Origin: Pithys albifrons albifrons
Lineage: Eukaryota; Chordata; Aves; Passeriformes; Thamnophilidae
Length of the DNA: 64,000 bases
Direction: 5' to 3'
NCBI RefSeq assembly: GCF_047495875.1
Contig: NC_092459.1
Span: 92,427,560 to 92,491,559 of the forward strand
The position numbers and the translations under genes were made by a program. Positions 38,926-53,300 of this stretch are shown piece by piece. The notes beneath the pieces were generated by a model. That model worked only from the letters and a program-made list of their open reading frames with translations. It was not told the DNA's origin and searched no databases. Position 1 is the first letter of the stretch, and each line of letters starts with the position of its first letter.

Positions 38926-40110
38926 CTTAACTGTGAGAGTGAGCTGTTAGCAGTGCAATATCCTTCAGCTCTTTGGTTATGCAGGAGGACTAAGAGACAC
39001 AAAACCCTTTGGGGCCTGGGCTTGGGGCTTTTTTAGCATCCTGAATTGTCATAGATCCAGCAGGAGGAAATATGGTACACTGGTCTTAAAATAATCAACA
39101 TTTCACAACACTATGTTATCTCTTCTCTTTTTTCCCCCAAACACATCTGAGCAGCTCCAGCTACCCAAACTCTCAGCACTCCTAATTTCTCTCTCATGGG
39201 TACATTAGGAAACAAGTTCAGGTAGCAGACCAGTGTTGATTATGACTGAACAGACAAGGTTTGGATTCCCAGACATGAACAGGGTATTGTATGTGCAGTC
39301 TGTTTACATCTCTCTGCTTCTCTGTGGATTTTTCATACGGTATTTTGCAGCTGTCTTATTGTATCAGCTTTAAAATTTTTCTGTTATTCATATTGCACTC
39401 CTGTACATACTGTCAAAGGGAATGGTATTCAAGCTGATCCTTCTTTCCCATTCAGAAGATGCACCAGCCACTGTGAGTTCAAAAACGTCTAATTCTTTTG
39501 TTGGTATCAATTTGTTCTAAGATATACAATGGCAAATGTTATCCAGAGTCTTGCTTGGCCTGGCATTCTAACAGCTGTACTTACTTAGTGTTGTCTACAA
39601 TCACCCTTCATGGTACAGTAGAGAGTGTTGGACTTCAGAGTAAAACTAACATGCAGAAAACATGCACTGCCTAGTCTTAAAATCCATTCCAAAACACTTG
39701 TTTTCCCTTCTGAATCCTCATCTCTCTTTTCAATTATTTTTTAACCTTCTGTACTCATCTTTGTATTGAATTGAATCCAAAACCTATGTAACTGAATAGA
39801 TAAGGCTATAATATCTGTTTACATAGACACATACATCTGTACATCTATATTTGTACATGTATTAGTCCTCTATGTACCCAGGTGATTTTTAACATATCTT
39901 CAAGTAAAAACAGATAAATGGTCAGTTTGTTTCTGAACATCAGTTGTTATAAATGAACAAGGATACCGACAGCATTTTCTTTATTAGCTTTTGCTGGACC
40001 AGAACTCCAGATGGCAAAGACTAAAGTAGGACTGGTATAAAGTGATAAAATTGCTCTTAGGTCATAGGAGCTATGTGAATTTAAGTCTGAAGGCTGCGTG
40101 ACTTTTTTTA

Positions 40111-40682
40111 ATCATAGAATTGATTGGGTTGAAAAAGACCTCCGAGATCATCAAGTCCAGCCCTTGGTCCAACTCCAGTCCATTTACCAGATCATGGCAC
40201 TCAGTGCCATGTCCAATCTCAGTATAAAAACCTCCAGGGATGGAGAATCCACCACCTCTCTGGACAGGTCATTCCAATGCCTAATTACTCTCTCTGGAAA
40301 GAATTCTTTTCTGATATCCAACTTAAATTTCCCCTGGCAGAGCTTGAGCCTGTGCCCCCTTGTCCTATTGCTGAGTGCCTGGGAGAAGAGACCAAACCCC
40401 ACCTGGCTAGAACTTCCCTTCAGGTAGTTCTAGACAGTGCTGAGGTCACCTCTGAGCCTCCTCTTCTCCAGGCTAAACAACCCCAGCTCCCTCAGCCTCT
40501 CCCCACAGGACTTGTGCTCCAGTCCCTTCACCAGCCTTGTTGCTCTTCTCTGGACCTGCTCCAGCACCTCAATATCTTTCCTGAACTGAGGGGCCCAGAA
40601 CTGAACACAACACTCAAGGTGTGGCCTCACCAATGCAGAGTACAGGGGAAGGATCACTTCCCTCATCCTGCTAGCCATGTGA
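40111..40682 (-). mobile_element. CR1 LINE, 5'-truncated, best preserved copy
   Basis: The minus strand encodes the end of the CR1 reverse-transcriptase ORF and a short 3' UTR, ending at ATTCTATGAT (40111). The frame at 40430-40678 starts [20 protein letters not shown] and runs through [19 protein letters not shown]. After a TAG at 40430-40432 the same frame continues, 40184-40402 giving FSQALSNRTRG and HWNDLSREVVDSPSLEVF. One nonsense change therefore breaks about 165 otherwise open codons, so this is the least decayed CR1 in the window. It is truncated 5' within the RT region and cannot move. The plus-strand frames over it (40098-40427, 40277-40702) are antisense shadows. Confidence 0.95.
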
Positions 40683-43420
40683 TTCTTGATTCACGTATCT
40701 GAAGAGTCCTTCTTGGTTATTCAGGCTGAGGGAAACGATCATACCTTACCAGGAGTTATAAAGTCAAACCAAATGGGTTTGCTCACTCAAGGTTCACAGC
40801 AAGGCATTAGAAACACTTAACACTTTTGGAGCTTACCTGCTTGCAGAACATGCAGCTGGAGGTGTGTTCATATTCTGGTTAAACAGCCAAAGCCCTGCTG
40901 AGCTCACCAGAGCTGTAACCCCAGTGTGGGTCTGCAATCACCGACACTGATACAGGTTTAGTCACACCAGCACAAAGACAGCCTAGCTTGCTGCTAGAAA
41001 AGTTTTATGGAGAACAAAGTCCATATTGTGAGGCCTTTGCAGTTTACTATGCCAGTAGAGACTGGTAGAAAGAACCTACTGGACATTATCCTAAAGGGGA
41101 AAGGCACACCCCAGGGATTAATTTGGATTGGGATAGTGAGCCAACACACCTCAGCTGTGACAGTCCCAAGGCAAGCTGTTATTGCCCATCACTACAATGA
41201 GGCTGCACCTGCACCAAGCAGGCTTGTGAGGGAGGCCATGATCCAAAGTTCTGTGCCTCCTTAGTAAATCCACTCAACACAGGAACAAAGTGTGTTGGGT
41301 ATCTTTAGAAAAAGCTTGATTTAGTGAAAACACAAGTTCATTTAGCCATGCCTCACACAATAAGAAAAAAAATCCCTCTCCATTTGTTGTAGTCGGCACC
41401 TGTCTAAAGAGCTCCAGGGTAAAATTCCCAGAGCAGCCAATATGCAAAGTACTCACTTCTGAGCATCAAAGGAAAAGTTCAGCAACTTTCCTCCAAAACC
41501 TGCTTCCCTTAGGCACATCCTACCTCTTCTGACATACAAGCAAAATGGTTTTTTTTAACCAGCTCTCTGTGCAAGTTCATCACTTTGTGCAGTTCTGCTG
41601 TCCTCCCACCACCCCTCCTGCTCTCTCTTGGGAAAACTCTCTGTCACAGTAAAAGCACGAAAGGGATGTGGCAAAGCCACAATTTCCCAGGCTTATGAAA
41701 GTGGTCTTGTGCTGCAGGACATATCAAAAGGAACAAAGCAATATAACTGCCAAATCCTTGGGCCTGTAAATGAAAGACAGTATGGATATATTTACTTTGG
41801 CATTTTCACAGAGATGCCACAAAATGAATCTTGAGCTGATTCAGATTGAAGTAGGAAATTTTAAGGACTGAAATTCAAAGAACAAATAAACCCAAACATT
41901 TTCAGATATCGGGTATCAACCCAACAAATTTCTCTCAAAACACATTTCTTTTATAATGCCCTGGCTGTGAAACATTAAAAGGAATGTATTTGAAGGAGAT
42001 TCAAGAGCTCTACAAGATTATCCTTCACTTGCTGAAACAGTCACAAACAAATTTTCAAATGTCATGTGTCAGAAAAGCATAGTTACCAGGACAAAGGACA
42101 TAACTCCTTTTGAAAATGCAGCTGCTGACTTCGAATATCCTCTGACCTGTACTCAAAACTGTGTGTGACAATTCAACTTGATACTGAAAGGTCCAATCCA
42201 ACAGTTAATGTTTGGAAAATCAGGAAGTTTTGAAAATGCTATTACTGCTCCTCCAGGGTCTTTATAGAGATGAGCTTTTCTGTCTTGTAAGTTAGCTGTC
42301 AAGTTCAATAGCAATGAAACAATTTCAGCACTAATAGAACTCCTACTCTATGAATCTTGGTTAAGAAACAGTGGAAAAGCAATAATTTTCCTGAAGTTGG
42401 ATGGTTAAATATCTTAGTGTTACAACTAAGTAAAGCCAGGTAGGGCTTATATCTATATCTGAGTAACAAGCAGAGATATCAAGGCACGTAATCTTTGTAC
42501 ATTTGTAATACCTTAAAAGACTGAGTATGGCTCTCACTTTTATGATGTTTTTGGTCAACATATGAACAGTGTTGTGGTGAATCCATAGGAGAAATTGCTT
42601 TTCACAGCCTTAATGCAGTTGCAGCAGAGGTGCAACAAAGTGCATGTGAGAGTGTGATTAAAATCATCATAATTGGTGACACTTGGTGGAAAATGGGAGA
42701 TCTTTGGATGTATACTGGAAGCATTTAAATTTAAATAGGAGGTAAATACTCACTGAGAACAAAACATTGCAGTCAGCAATGACCAGCTTAATAATTTCTG
42801 AGAGACCATCCTGTACAATAGCATTGCTTTCTAGATGGAAAACCCAGTAACTTTATGCTGAAGCCAATGAAGAGCATGTGAGGCCAAGGACCTCATTATT
42901 GAGCAGGGCTTCATCTGAGACAAGAGAAATAAATAAACAATGTAATTACAATGAAAAGAAACTAAACTCAATATCCAGAAACAATGACAAAGAGTGAATA
43001 TGCTGCTTGAGAAAAGGTAATAAATAAAACCTTGAAAAATAAAACAACTCAAGAGCCACAGCTCTTCATCAGCCTGGAGAACAACCTACATTTGGAGGTA
43101 GCAAATAAAGGCAGTGGTAAATGTGGCTGGGGCAAACTTTTTTGAATCCACATCTGTCTGACAAATAGTTTTGAATTCAGAGAGCCATACTAAAGCCATT
43201 TGGTACTTCAAAATGTTAGGTTAAGGCAGATTGCCTTTAAAAAAAACCCAGTAGTTTTACTGCATTTTCATCTTAGGAAAAGGCTTATGTAGATTTCCAA
43301 TCAGTTTCTGTAATTTACAAAACACTCCACAATAACAGAGTCTTTCTATCCAGATTGTGCTGCAACTGTGAAAAAATTATTCTTCATGCACATTTTCTGT
43401 TTGATACTTAGCATTTGCAG
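40683..43420. other. Spacer between two CR1 copies
   Basis: No gene or further mobile element was recognised. The 85-codon plus-strand frame at 41007-41264 resembles no known protein. The rest is AT-rich. Confidence 0.6.
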
Positions 43421-44390
43421 AGTCATAGGATTGTTCAGATTGGAAAAGATATTTAATATCATCAAGTCCAACTTTTAACTCATCACTGCCAAGTCCACCA
43501 CTAAACCATTACCCTAAGTGCCATATGTGCTTTAAATTCATCCAGGCATGGTGACCTCACCATTTCCCTGTGCAGCTTGTTCCAGTGCTTGAATACCCTT
43601 TCAGTGAATAAATTTTTCCTAATGTCTTATCTAAACCCCTCCTAAAACCTTGACCTATCACTTGTTACCTGTGAGAAGATACTGACCCCTACTTTGCTAC
43701 AACCTCTTTTCAGGTAGTTGTAGAGAGCAATAGGATCTCCACTGAGCTGCCTTTTCTCCTGGCTAAACAATCCCAGCTCCCTCAGCCAGTCCTCACAAGA
43801 CTTGTGCTCCAGACCCTTCACCAGCTTCATTATCCTTGTCTTGACTTGCTAGTGCACCTCAATGTCTCTCTTGTACTGAGGGGCCCAGAACTGAACACAG
43901 GATTTGAGGTGTGGCCTCCCCAGTGCCAAGTAAAGGAGGACAATCACTGCACTGGTGCTGCTGGGCCACAGTGTTGCTGGTATGGGCCAGGATGCCATTG
44001 TTCTTCTTGGCCAGCTGGGCACACTACTGGCTTATGTTCAACTGTAGCTACTGACCAACATTCCCAGGTCCTTTATCACTGAGCAGCTTTCCAAACACTC
44101 TTCTCCCAGCCTGGAGCACTGCCTGGGTTTGTTGTGACCCAAGTGCAGGACCCAGCATTTTATCTTGTTGTCTCTCATACAATTGGATTTGGCCCATTGA
44201 TGCAGCCCATCCAGATCCCTCTGCAGACCCTTCCTGCTCTCCAGCAGATCAACATTCCTGCCTAGCTCAATGTCTTATGCAAACTGGTTGAGGGTGCATT
44301 GAATCCCCTCATAAAGATAGTGGATAAAGTTATTACACAGGATAGGCTCCAATACTGTCCAGGGGAACAGCACCCTGTGACACTTCACCT
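43421..44390 (-). mobile_element. CR1 LINE, longest copy in the window, 5'-truncated
   Basis: About 970 bp on the minus strand cover more of the CR1 ORF2 C-terminal region than the other copies. The segment near 44340-44390 corresponds to the family's ...PILCNNFIHY-type stretch upstream of the LQR(D)LDxLH region. The middle encodes the SALVRPH/WAPQ region in decayed form. The frame at 43642-43830 reads [19 protein letters not shown] and [15 protein letters not shown] at 43849-43851 interrupts the frame just before it. The 3' UTR ends at ACAATCCTATGACT (43421). Its sequence is close in type to the copy at 7652-8515, in the same orientation. It is inactive. Confidence 0.94.
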
Positions 44391-47300
44391 AGTAATAATA
44401 ATGGACAAGTTTCTAAAAATTTGGTGTGTGCATAAAAACATTTTTCTTGCATACTTTTTTCATTTACAATGATTTTCTTGTTCAGCATGTTTGCAGAATT
44501 TATGCAGGTAAAGAAGGTATTAATATACATTTCTACAACATTAAAGTTTACCATCTATTGACTGACCTCTAGTGGAAATAAGGTAAATTTTGGAATTATT
44601 TTTAATTGGTGTTGGGTATTATGAGGATTATCAGGTGCTAAAAATGTATTTAATTTCCATTACATATTTAACTGTGTAAAATGCAAAATAAATCTGGGTA
44701 CAGGTGACTCTTTCTCTCAAAATATATCCAAGTACATTACTAGAATGGCAGGATGAAACCAGAACAAAACCAGTGATTAGTTACTATGACTATTATGCTG
44801 TACATTCAAAGACCAGGTCTTTAGCTTTATTTAAACTAGGTAACTCTAAAATGACAGTGTGTGAAATACACCAGTAACACACACCAAGCCAAACTATGTT
44901 GTTCAACAGGGTACAACCCTGCTATTTCCTCTGTGTTGGTTGAAACTAGTTGATCATTATAAATGACCAAAAATTCTCAAAACAACCTCATACATTATCA
45001 TTGTTATGAATCAGTTTCTTCCACCCACAGATATCACCTGGATACATTCCAACTCCATTCTTGAACAGATGTTGATTCTCACAAAATTAGTGTTGAGGAA
45101 TCACCAAAACATAGTGTTATGTGTTTTCTCGACATTTTATTTTCTTACCTAGTTTCACCTCTCCTGTAACAATTGCTGGCTTGTATGTTAAGAAATAAGA
45201 GGTGAATGTATATGTGTACATGGTACACCAATTTATTTCTCTTATTGGTAGGATGTGGAAGTATTTGAAAACTTGATCAATGGAGAGAATGCCGAGCATA
45301 TTTCTTTGTTACTTATTCATCATGCCTGTGTTTGTTTGCCTGATTACTAACGAAATTCCCCCTCCTCTCTCCGGACTCTGTTGGATTCCAGATTCATCTT
45401 TGCAATTAAGCCTTTGGTTCTGTAGCATATGGTAGTTGATGGGTTTGAATGAGGAGAACACAGTAGCATCTGGAGGGCTTTGATTAAAAATATATATTAA
45501 ATATAAAATCAGCCAAAATTCTTCCTTGTAAAGATGCTTCTTTCAGTCAAAACTCCCTGTTAGAGAAAATATCAATGGCTAATTTCTAAGGTGGCAACAT
45601 CTGAAAATTTTAGGCTTGCTATCTGTGCAGTTTAGCCAGATGTATTTCATTATTTGCCACTTATTCTGAAGCTTGGAGGAACAGTCTTGAATTACTGTGT
45701 TATGCAATTAGAGGAAAGCCAGGGAGTCTGTGTACTGGAAACAGCAAGGAATACAGGGACAAGTATGTAAGGATTTGACCTAAAAAAAGCTTCATATACA
45801 TCAAGGCTTCCAGTATTATTACCCAACACCCCAGAATACATAACAACTTTCATTTCAGCTGTAGTTCTTTCTCTGAGCTTACCTTTCTAGTGAGTACCTT
45901 GGACTATTCTCCATCCTTATGCTCTCCATACTACTCTCAAACATTCCCCATCCTAAACCGAGTCTCTTCTTCTCCTACACTTTTGCTTACCAGGGAGGCC
46001 CTGCCTGATTCCCATTAATCCAAATCAGTTCCACCATCCTGACATCATTCCTTGCATTCCCACTTCTGACTCCCAGCTCCCACTAATACATTTACACAGT
46101 TAAACATTTCCTTGCTTAATACAAAAGAAATAAGAAATTCACCGTGGGAAGGAACACTGAACAAAAACACAGATTGATATTTTATTAGGCTTTACAAATA
46201 CATTCATTAAGGGTAGAAAATAAAGATAGTTTCTGGACTGAAGTTGAATGACACACACTATATTCATTAATATTCACATACTTTTCCCAACCTTTTTGAT
46301 TACATTTATTTTATAAGTGAAGTTGAGAAAGTTGTTTTGGGTGATATATGATAGTAAAAGGAAAATAAACTAGCTTTGTTTTGTTGAATTTATTTAAAGA
46401 GTTTTATACCATTCCTGGAGCTATGATTGAATCTCTGATAGATCCTTCTCTTTTTTACTATTGGCCACTGTTCCCATTAGCAACAGGATGAAACTGTAAA
46501 GATTAGAACATCCCCATTTTTAGTAATAATTTTAACAATTCAGTGAGAGGAAAGAAAGTACTGCTTTAATCCTGACTGGAGGACTATGTTTTATACAACA
46601 ATTTCAAACTGTTTGTTATTCAAAAATTATATCAAAATTATGAGAATGAATATTCATTTTATTACTTTCCTGTACTTTCTTAGTTCTGATTCAGAATTTT
46701 CCCAAAACTAGACTTGCAACAGGCTTTTATCTTTACTTTTTTGCTCTTTTGCCCTGTTCTCGTAATAGTTTTTCCATTCTCCATATCATAAGATGTCAGA
46801 TTTCAAACTGCTATCTTGGACTCTTACTGATTAAAGTGAGATAATCTCAGAATTTTCCACTGGGTCATTAGTGTCCTAATCTGGGTTTACTCAATATTTA
46901 AAAATACATTTTTTCTGTTTCACTGCTGTAAAACAATTTTTGCATTTTCATAGTATTGCTAAAGAACATATGGACATTTTTGTTTCACTTTAGTGTTTGG
47001 GATTGAACGTGGAAATAAGAAGATGCAGCCCGATGTTTGCTCCAGAAGGCCATGCTGTTATACTGGAAGCATAAAATGAACACATCACATGCATAGGCTC
47101 TCCTACATGACCCCAGTTTCATGCAGTTACAGCTGTGGAAACAGCATGAAGTGAAAAGAAAAGAAAGTTAACCAAAAATTCTTCCACTGAAATGTGTAGT
47201 ACTGCTTTGAATGAAGCAGGAGATTTGTGAGATTTCGGTTTTCCGCTACACCCTTTCCTTGTACACATTTTTATTTTTATATTCTTAATCTGAGCTTTAT

Positions 47301-50300
47301 ATAGACAGTTTAATCATTCTCAATATAAAACCTGGTCTCCAATCCTATTTGGCTGAAAACCCAAAGCATTACTAGATGCAAGACTAGCTCTCTAGAGACC
47401 ATCCTGTCTTCTGCTTATATATCAGTCTTGAAAGCTGTTCAACAGATTGTAGGCAATTTTAAGCATGAGATTAACTGTGTTTACAAAAAAATGAAAATAT
47501 GTAATGGTCGTTTTAGAACCATTCAGGTTAGGAAATGTGAACTCTGTTATTTTCTACAGATAGAAAGTATCAGACTATGCTGGAGCTAAATATAAAGAAG
47601 TATCAGGGAGAAAAAAACAGGGATTTTTTTTTAACCTTTCAAATATGGCTTACAAAATGCCATGATAAATAAACCCTTACCTCGGGAATGTTTTAAATGG
47701 TCATATCATAAATATTGTGAGCAAATACAGTGTGTTGCTTTGTTTGTTTAGTCTGTATTTGCCCTTTGTATTTATAACCATTAATGTAAATGAAAGCAGG
47801 GAGAGCACCAGGCACAGTCTCAGATCTAACAAACAGTCTAAATTCCATGAAAATGAGAATTTACAAACTCCAAAACTAATAAAAGAGGCACCTCCCATCC
47901 TTCCCCACTAAAGCATGCACATTTTGCACATGATTAAATTATATACCTCAGTGCCTCAGAATTTCTAAGTTCAAAGAGAATAGAACATTAAACCGATATG
48001 AAAAATATCAAGGGTTAATAATGATAAATGCAAATGACATTATCAATTACAATAAATATAATGCATATTTAATGTAACATTAAAGGCATAATAAATTATA
48101 ATTGTGGACTAAACAGAGGCTGTCTGGTATGATGGGGTCCCTTACAACCACTGAGGATTGCCAGCTAGATTGCCCTTCTTCAATATTCTGCTGTGTTTGT
48201 TCACTTTCCTCATATGCTCAAAGCTGGCTCTGACGACAAGTAAGATGTTAAACCAGCCAAATTCCTGGCCTGAGCCAATCTGGTCATCCTTCTTACAGGC
48301 TTCTCCCCTGCAAACCTACACATTCCCTCCAATAGTTCAACTATTTTATCACCTAAGTGGGAGATGCTTCATTACCTCAGGTGTTCTCAGAATAAGAAGA
48401 CATCAGAAGATGAAAACAGGGTCCCATCTGTCTCTCAGATGCATACAGCCTCTTGGAGGGGATATAGCCCTGTTAAAGGAAGCAGCTGTTAAAATTGTGT
48501 TTATCTCCTGAACTGCTTATTGCACAATTTCTTTTGCTCCTCACCTGCTTTTTCAAGCTACTGTCCTCTCTGTACAGTATCATCACTGCTCAGTCACTAC
48601 TTGGTAGGTGGTGCCTTATCCTCCCTCTCATCTCCTCCACAAGCTCACAAGGAATGTGGGAGCCAGCAATGTGGCACAGGCAAGCTGACTAGATCTTTTC
48701 TGCTGGTCACCATTGGCTGAGCTGGGGGATATTAAAGATCAATCACAACTCTGGATTTACCCAGAGTTACGTGCATAAAAACTCTATTGATTTTTTTTCC
48801 AATAGACTTTTAAATAGAGGAGGAGGATTCAAGTCCTTTTTTGAAAAGTTCTTCTTCTCAAGGTGCTTAAAATATTCTGAAGAGAAGTACAGCAAAAAGA
48901 AATTACATAAACAAAGTTTTATATTACAGAGCTCATTGGATTTTACCTGTTCGGGAGAATATATTTAACCTTTAGGGCAAAAGAGAAATTTTTCGCACTT
49001 GGGTTTTCCACGTCACGTGGATATGTCTGGAATTGTTTCACTGTACATGAGAGACTCACTACATTTCAAGGGCTGTGATTATACTTTGGGTATGTCATAG
49101 GCTGATTTACACAGGAATCTGATGGAATCACACAGTGCCAGAGTGTGGAAAAACATTATCAATTGACTCCTGCTCTCTTTGCTCATTCTCTGCATGTGTC
49201 TCAGCTATTGATATAACTACAGGATGTGTGACACCAAGGTCTATAAAAAAAAGGAAGAATAGAATTGGCTTTTTTTCTCTCAAAGTACAAGCACAAGAAT
49301 GTGCAAGAGTCAAGTGCTGCATGATCTATCTCAAATCTCAGGAAACATATCAACAGGACAGTAAAAAACGAACTGGGTAATTAAAATGCATCTCAAAACT
49401 GATTCATCAGCTGCAAGGTCAGAATATTTTCAAATCCATCTTGAACAAATACCAGACTTCTCTTTAATGTGTGACAATTAAAATCGGTATTTTCAAACAC
49501 AAGAGATTTCCCACTTCTGTTAAAAATAAGTAGCAAAAACCATGGACCACTGTGGTTGTTTGATCCCAAGTGATACCCTGTGTGTTTCATACGCCAGGAG
49601 GTTTTACAAGTGCAGTGCTAATTTGTAGGTAAGGTCAGGAAAAAAAAATTGACATAGTCCATTTGAATTAAGTCTATTTATATTAGCCTATAACATGGTG
49701 GGAAATTCTGAGTCTAATCTCTAAGCTTCTAGCAATCTGCTATTACATTAAGTATGATTAATTCAGTTATCTCTTCTTTATTAATTCATCCAACTACATT
49801 AATCAACTTTTTATTAATAGAAAAGGTAATTAGGATTTTTTATCAGAAAAGAGGTCATCTAGACTAAAAACATAATTATGTTTACTAAGAAACTCTTTTG
49901 TTCAACAAAATATTTGGCCAGTTCAATCAAAATGCAAATTATACTACTATGCGGATAAAAAAAGGGACATTTACTAGGTAAATGTTCCAGGATTGCACAG
50001 ACCTTGCTGCTAACAATTTATTTTGTGAGATGTCACTCTTGAAGTTCAATCTCATACATCATGGACTATACTGCTATGTGCTTTTCACATGAGTGCCTTA
50101 AGTCTGGAAGCAATTCTTCCCAAAGCTTCAGTAGTGCTTGGCTGGCTGAATGCACAGCCTCCAAGCATTTTTAGTACCCACTGTATATACATACCTGTAT
50201 ATCCTATACCTACCAAACAGGAATTATCTTGGAATGTCTCTCTATGGTCATGGCACAAAAATACAATAGGAGTGTTTCAATATTAGAAGCCTCCTTCCCC

Positions 50301-53300
50301 AGAAGCTGCCACTTGATTTCCTGCAAGGGGCTGAAGTTGGTGTATACCAGGCACACATTTCTTGGTGACGCTGATGCTGGAACATCACTTTATAGCTGCA
50401 CCTCATCTTTTCTCTGCTTGTGTTATTCACTGCATGAGGCCCTGATTTTGTCTTCCAGTTGGTGTTTGATCTGCCCAGTGTAAGCAGACTGTGGCCTTGA
50501 CAGCAGCTCAATTCTCTGTGTGTCACAGTGCACGTCATTGCTTGTCATGAAGGTTTCCATACGTCAGCAGACCACAGCAGAGGGACCTGGGCTTTTCTTG
50601 GGTTTCTTCAGTTATCTCATAGCCTCTCCTACAGAAATCAGTTCCACAGGGTTAATTTCAACATATTTGTCCTCTTTCTGTATACTTCTTACCAAAATAA
50701 ATGAAGAGACCAGAGAGGAAATACATGTGTCCATAAAATTTAGACACCATTCTTCATTTTCTCTCCAAGTCTTTCAAGCTTTCTAGTGCTTAAGAGGTGA
50801 GGTTATGCTTGAGAACAGAGTAAGGTCTTTTGGAGTCTGAGCTTTTTCATTTTAAAATTGAACTTTGGCATCTTAAAGCAGTATGGAAAAAAATTCCCTA
50901 TCTACAGATAGTTCAAAAGAGCAGAACGCATTAGAAAGATAACTTGCCTGCCACATCTGCAATAATAATTAGGCTAACTGCTGAGCCAAGCATAAAAGAG
51001 TAAAATTTCATTCCTCAAGTCCCATGTTCTTCTTCCTCTGGCAATTGAAGAACAAAGCTCTGGAGAGAGAGGGAAAGGAAAGGATTTGCCTCTGGGCATC
51101 CACAAGCTCCTACAATGTAAGAAGACAGAACAATACAACCTCCAGCTTGATCTTAAACCCTGCTGGGAACTATGAAGCTGTTACTGCTCTGGCTCTTCTG
51201 TGAAGCCTGATCTGATGGGAATTCTCAAAGTGCATCATCTGGGTTGCACAAGGAAAAGAACCAGAGTAGTCTGCTTTTACAGGATGGCTTCACTGCCAGC
51301 TTCTCCTATGCATGCTTGCCTCTCCATTTCTGTCCCTTCATCCATGCCATCTTTTTCTCCCTCTTGATTTATTACCTCACATATCAGCCCCAGCATGTCT
51401 GTGCTGAGCCATACCTGTAATCGCTTTAGTACATTTATTAATCTCTTTGGAAACAGTTCAACTTCAATAGACTATTTAAGTATGCCTTTTGACAGAGCAT
51501 AATCTTGAGCATGATTAAAAAGTGAGGACATTTTCTTTCAGTAGGAACCTGTCTCCCTGTCACTGCTCCAGCAGCTGTTTAGGCCTTTTGTTAAGCATAC
51601 ATTGTAAAAGGAACTGAACTCCAGCCCTTCCCCTCCACAGGCCCTGCAGTAACCAGTCTGTAATGACTCCCTGTAGGAAGTCAGCCTGTGCAAGGGGAAC
51701 CATGGAAGTGGAGCTTAATGGGCATCATCTCAAAAAACTACAAATAGCCTAGTAGTTATTTCAGTCTGAACTGGGTATATGAATCCATTGAAGCAGAAAT
51801 CCAATTGGGAAGTCAGTAGTGACCAACCTCTGTGCTATGCAGTTGGGCAATATTTTGCAATGAACTTATCCTCCATTGAATTGCATTGACTCATTGAAAT
51901 GAATAAATCTGGCCTTAAATCTGAGAGATGGAGAAAAAGAAGTGTTTTATGCAAAGAGATTTTAGTTTGTTTAAAAACTGTAGATGGTATAGGAAGATTA
52001 GCTTTGTTACTCATAGAAATTACGTTTACTGTCATAGTTCCTGCAAGTAAAAATACCTTTCATTTGCTGGGCAAGTGCAAAGGCAACATTTTTGTCCTGG
52101 TGTGTGTATTTACATTTCAGTAATGTAATTTTAAACCACCATTAGCTTCAGATTTCTTCAGTAAAAAGTCATCTTTTGCTCTTGCAAGATTATTTGGAGC
52201 AAAACCAAGATTTTACTTTAAAAGAGGCAAAGCTGATTACAATGCTTTGTCAATTCTTTGCTGCAGCAGTGTAAGACTGAGGTTAAGCTTGGCCACTTTT
52301 ATCCCAGTGATACTTTGTGGTGATGTATAATTCATCATCTCTAATAGGACATAAATATTGCTGTCACTCTCTGTGTTCTGTCCCCCTGTAGGCATGCATA
52401 GTTTAAAACTGATCACTTGAAAAATATATCTGAAGATCCAAACTCTGAAATGACATCTTCAAATTCATATTTCAAATATCTGTGTTTGAAAGGAAAGAAA
52501 AATTTTTGTCTTCTGGTGCATTGAGTTCTTCTGAATCTTTTTTTCTTAGTAAATATCACTTAATTGTACTAAAGTGAAGAATTATTAATTTGTATAGATA
52601 TGAAACATTTTATGCTCCTCACACCCAGCTTGTTCAAGACTGAGATCCAGTGGATCTCATATCTGTTCCAAGAGATTTGTATGAACTTTCCTACTTACAT
52701 CAATTAAATCTTGTCAAATCATGCTTAAAACCCCACCTGTTTTATCCTCAAAGAATTTTTGATCACTTTCTAGTTTCTTTCAGTAGCTAAAACAATAGAG
52801 CAAATTTCAGAGAATAAAAGTGCTGGAAAAAAACCTGTTGATTCAAGTTATAAGTAACCTTGTAGTGTTTTCCTCAATACCCGATGCAATAGATCTTATT
52901 CTCAGTCTATTGCTGAGGTTCTCAGCTGCTATAATGGCATCTCATACACACAAAATAATAACATCTCATTGTATATAACATTCCTAAAATTATTCGCATC
53001 TTTCAGGATGTAGGCTGACATTCCCAAAGGCCCTGAGGATGAAGACTTCATATAAAGACAGCAATGTGAGAGCTATCAATAGATGGTTGACAAGGAGCAC
53101 CATGTGGGAAGAGTATCTGCAGTCATCGTGTAGTTGGGGGCATATATTCTCAGTGGCACTGTGATCAGGAAAAAAAGTTATCAGCAATATTCACACCCAA
53201 ACCAGCAGCGTGGAAGACAGTATCACTTACGAGAGATGAGAATCAATAACTCTAGCCATCAAAACCAATGTCTGGATGCAAACTGACACACTAGGTGGTA

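Larger units (their letters stand above)
32406..40110. other. Long spacer, no gene recognised
   Basis: No coding gene was recognised; frames are 75 codons or shorter. The block contains the poly-A tracts at 34.3 and 34.6 kb, a 14-bp tandem duplication at 37.1 kb and an inverted repeat at 38.9 kb, all listed separately. Confidence 0.6.

Noticed and set aside
38970..38990. miR-9-like TCTTTGGTTAT
   Set aside because: Only the first 11 bases agree with the mature microRNA, and no suitable precursor fold was seen around it.
40277..40702. 141-codon plus-strand ORF
   Set aside because: It is antisense to the CR1 reverse-transcriptase tail. The minus strand carries the recognised protein motifs.
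48158..48511. 117-codon plus-strand ORF with a hydrophobic start
   Set aside because: The hydrophobic start could pass for a signal peptide, but T-rich DNA codes hydrophobic residues by chance and nothing else supports a gene.
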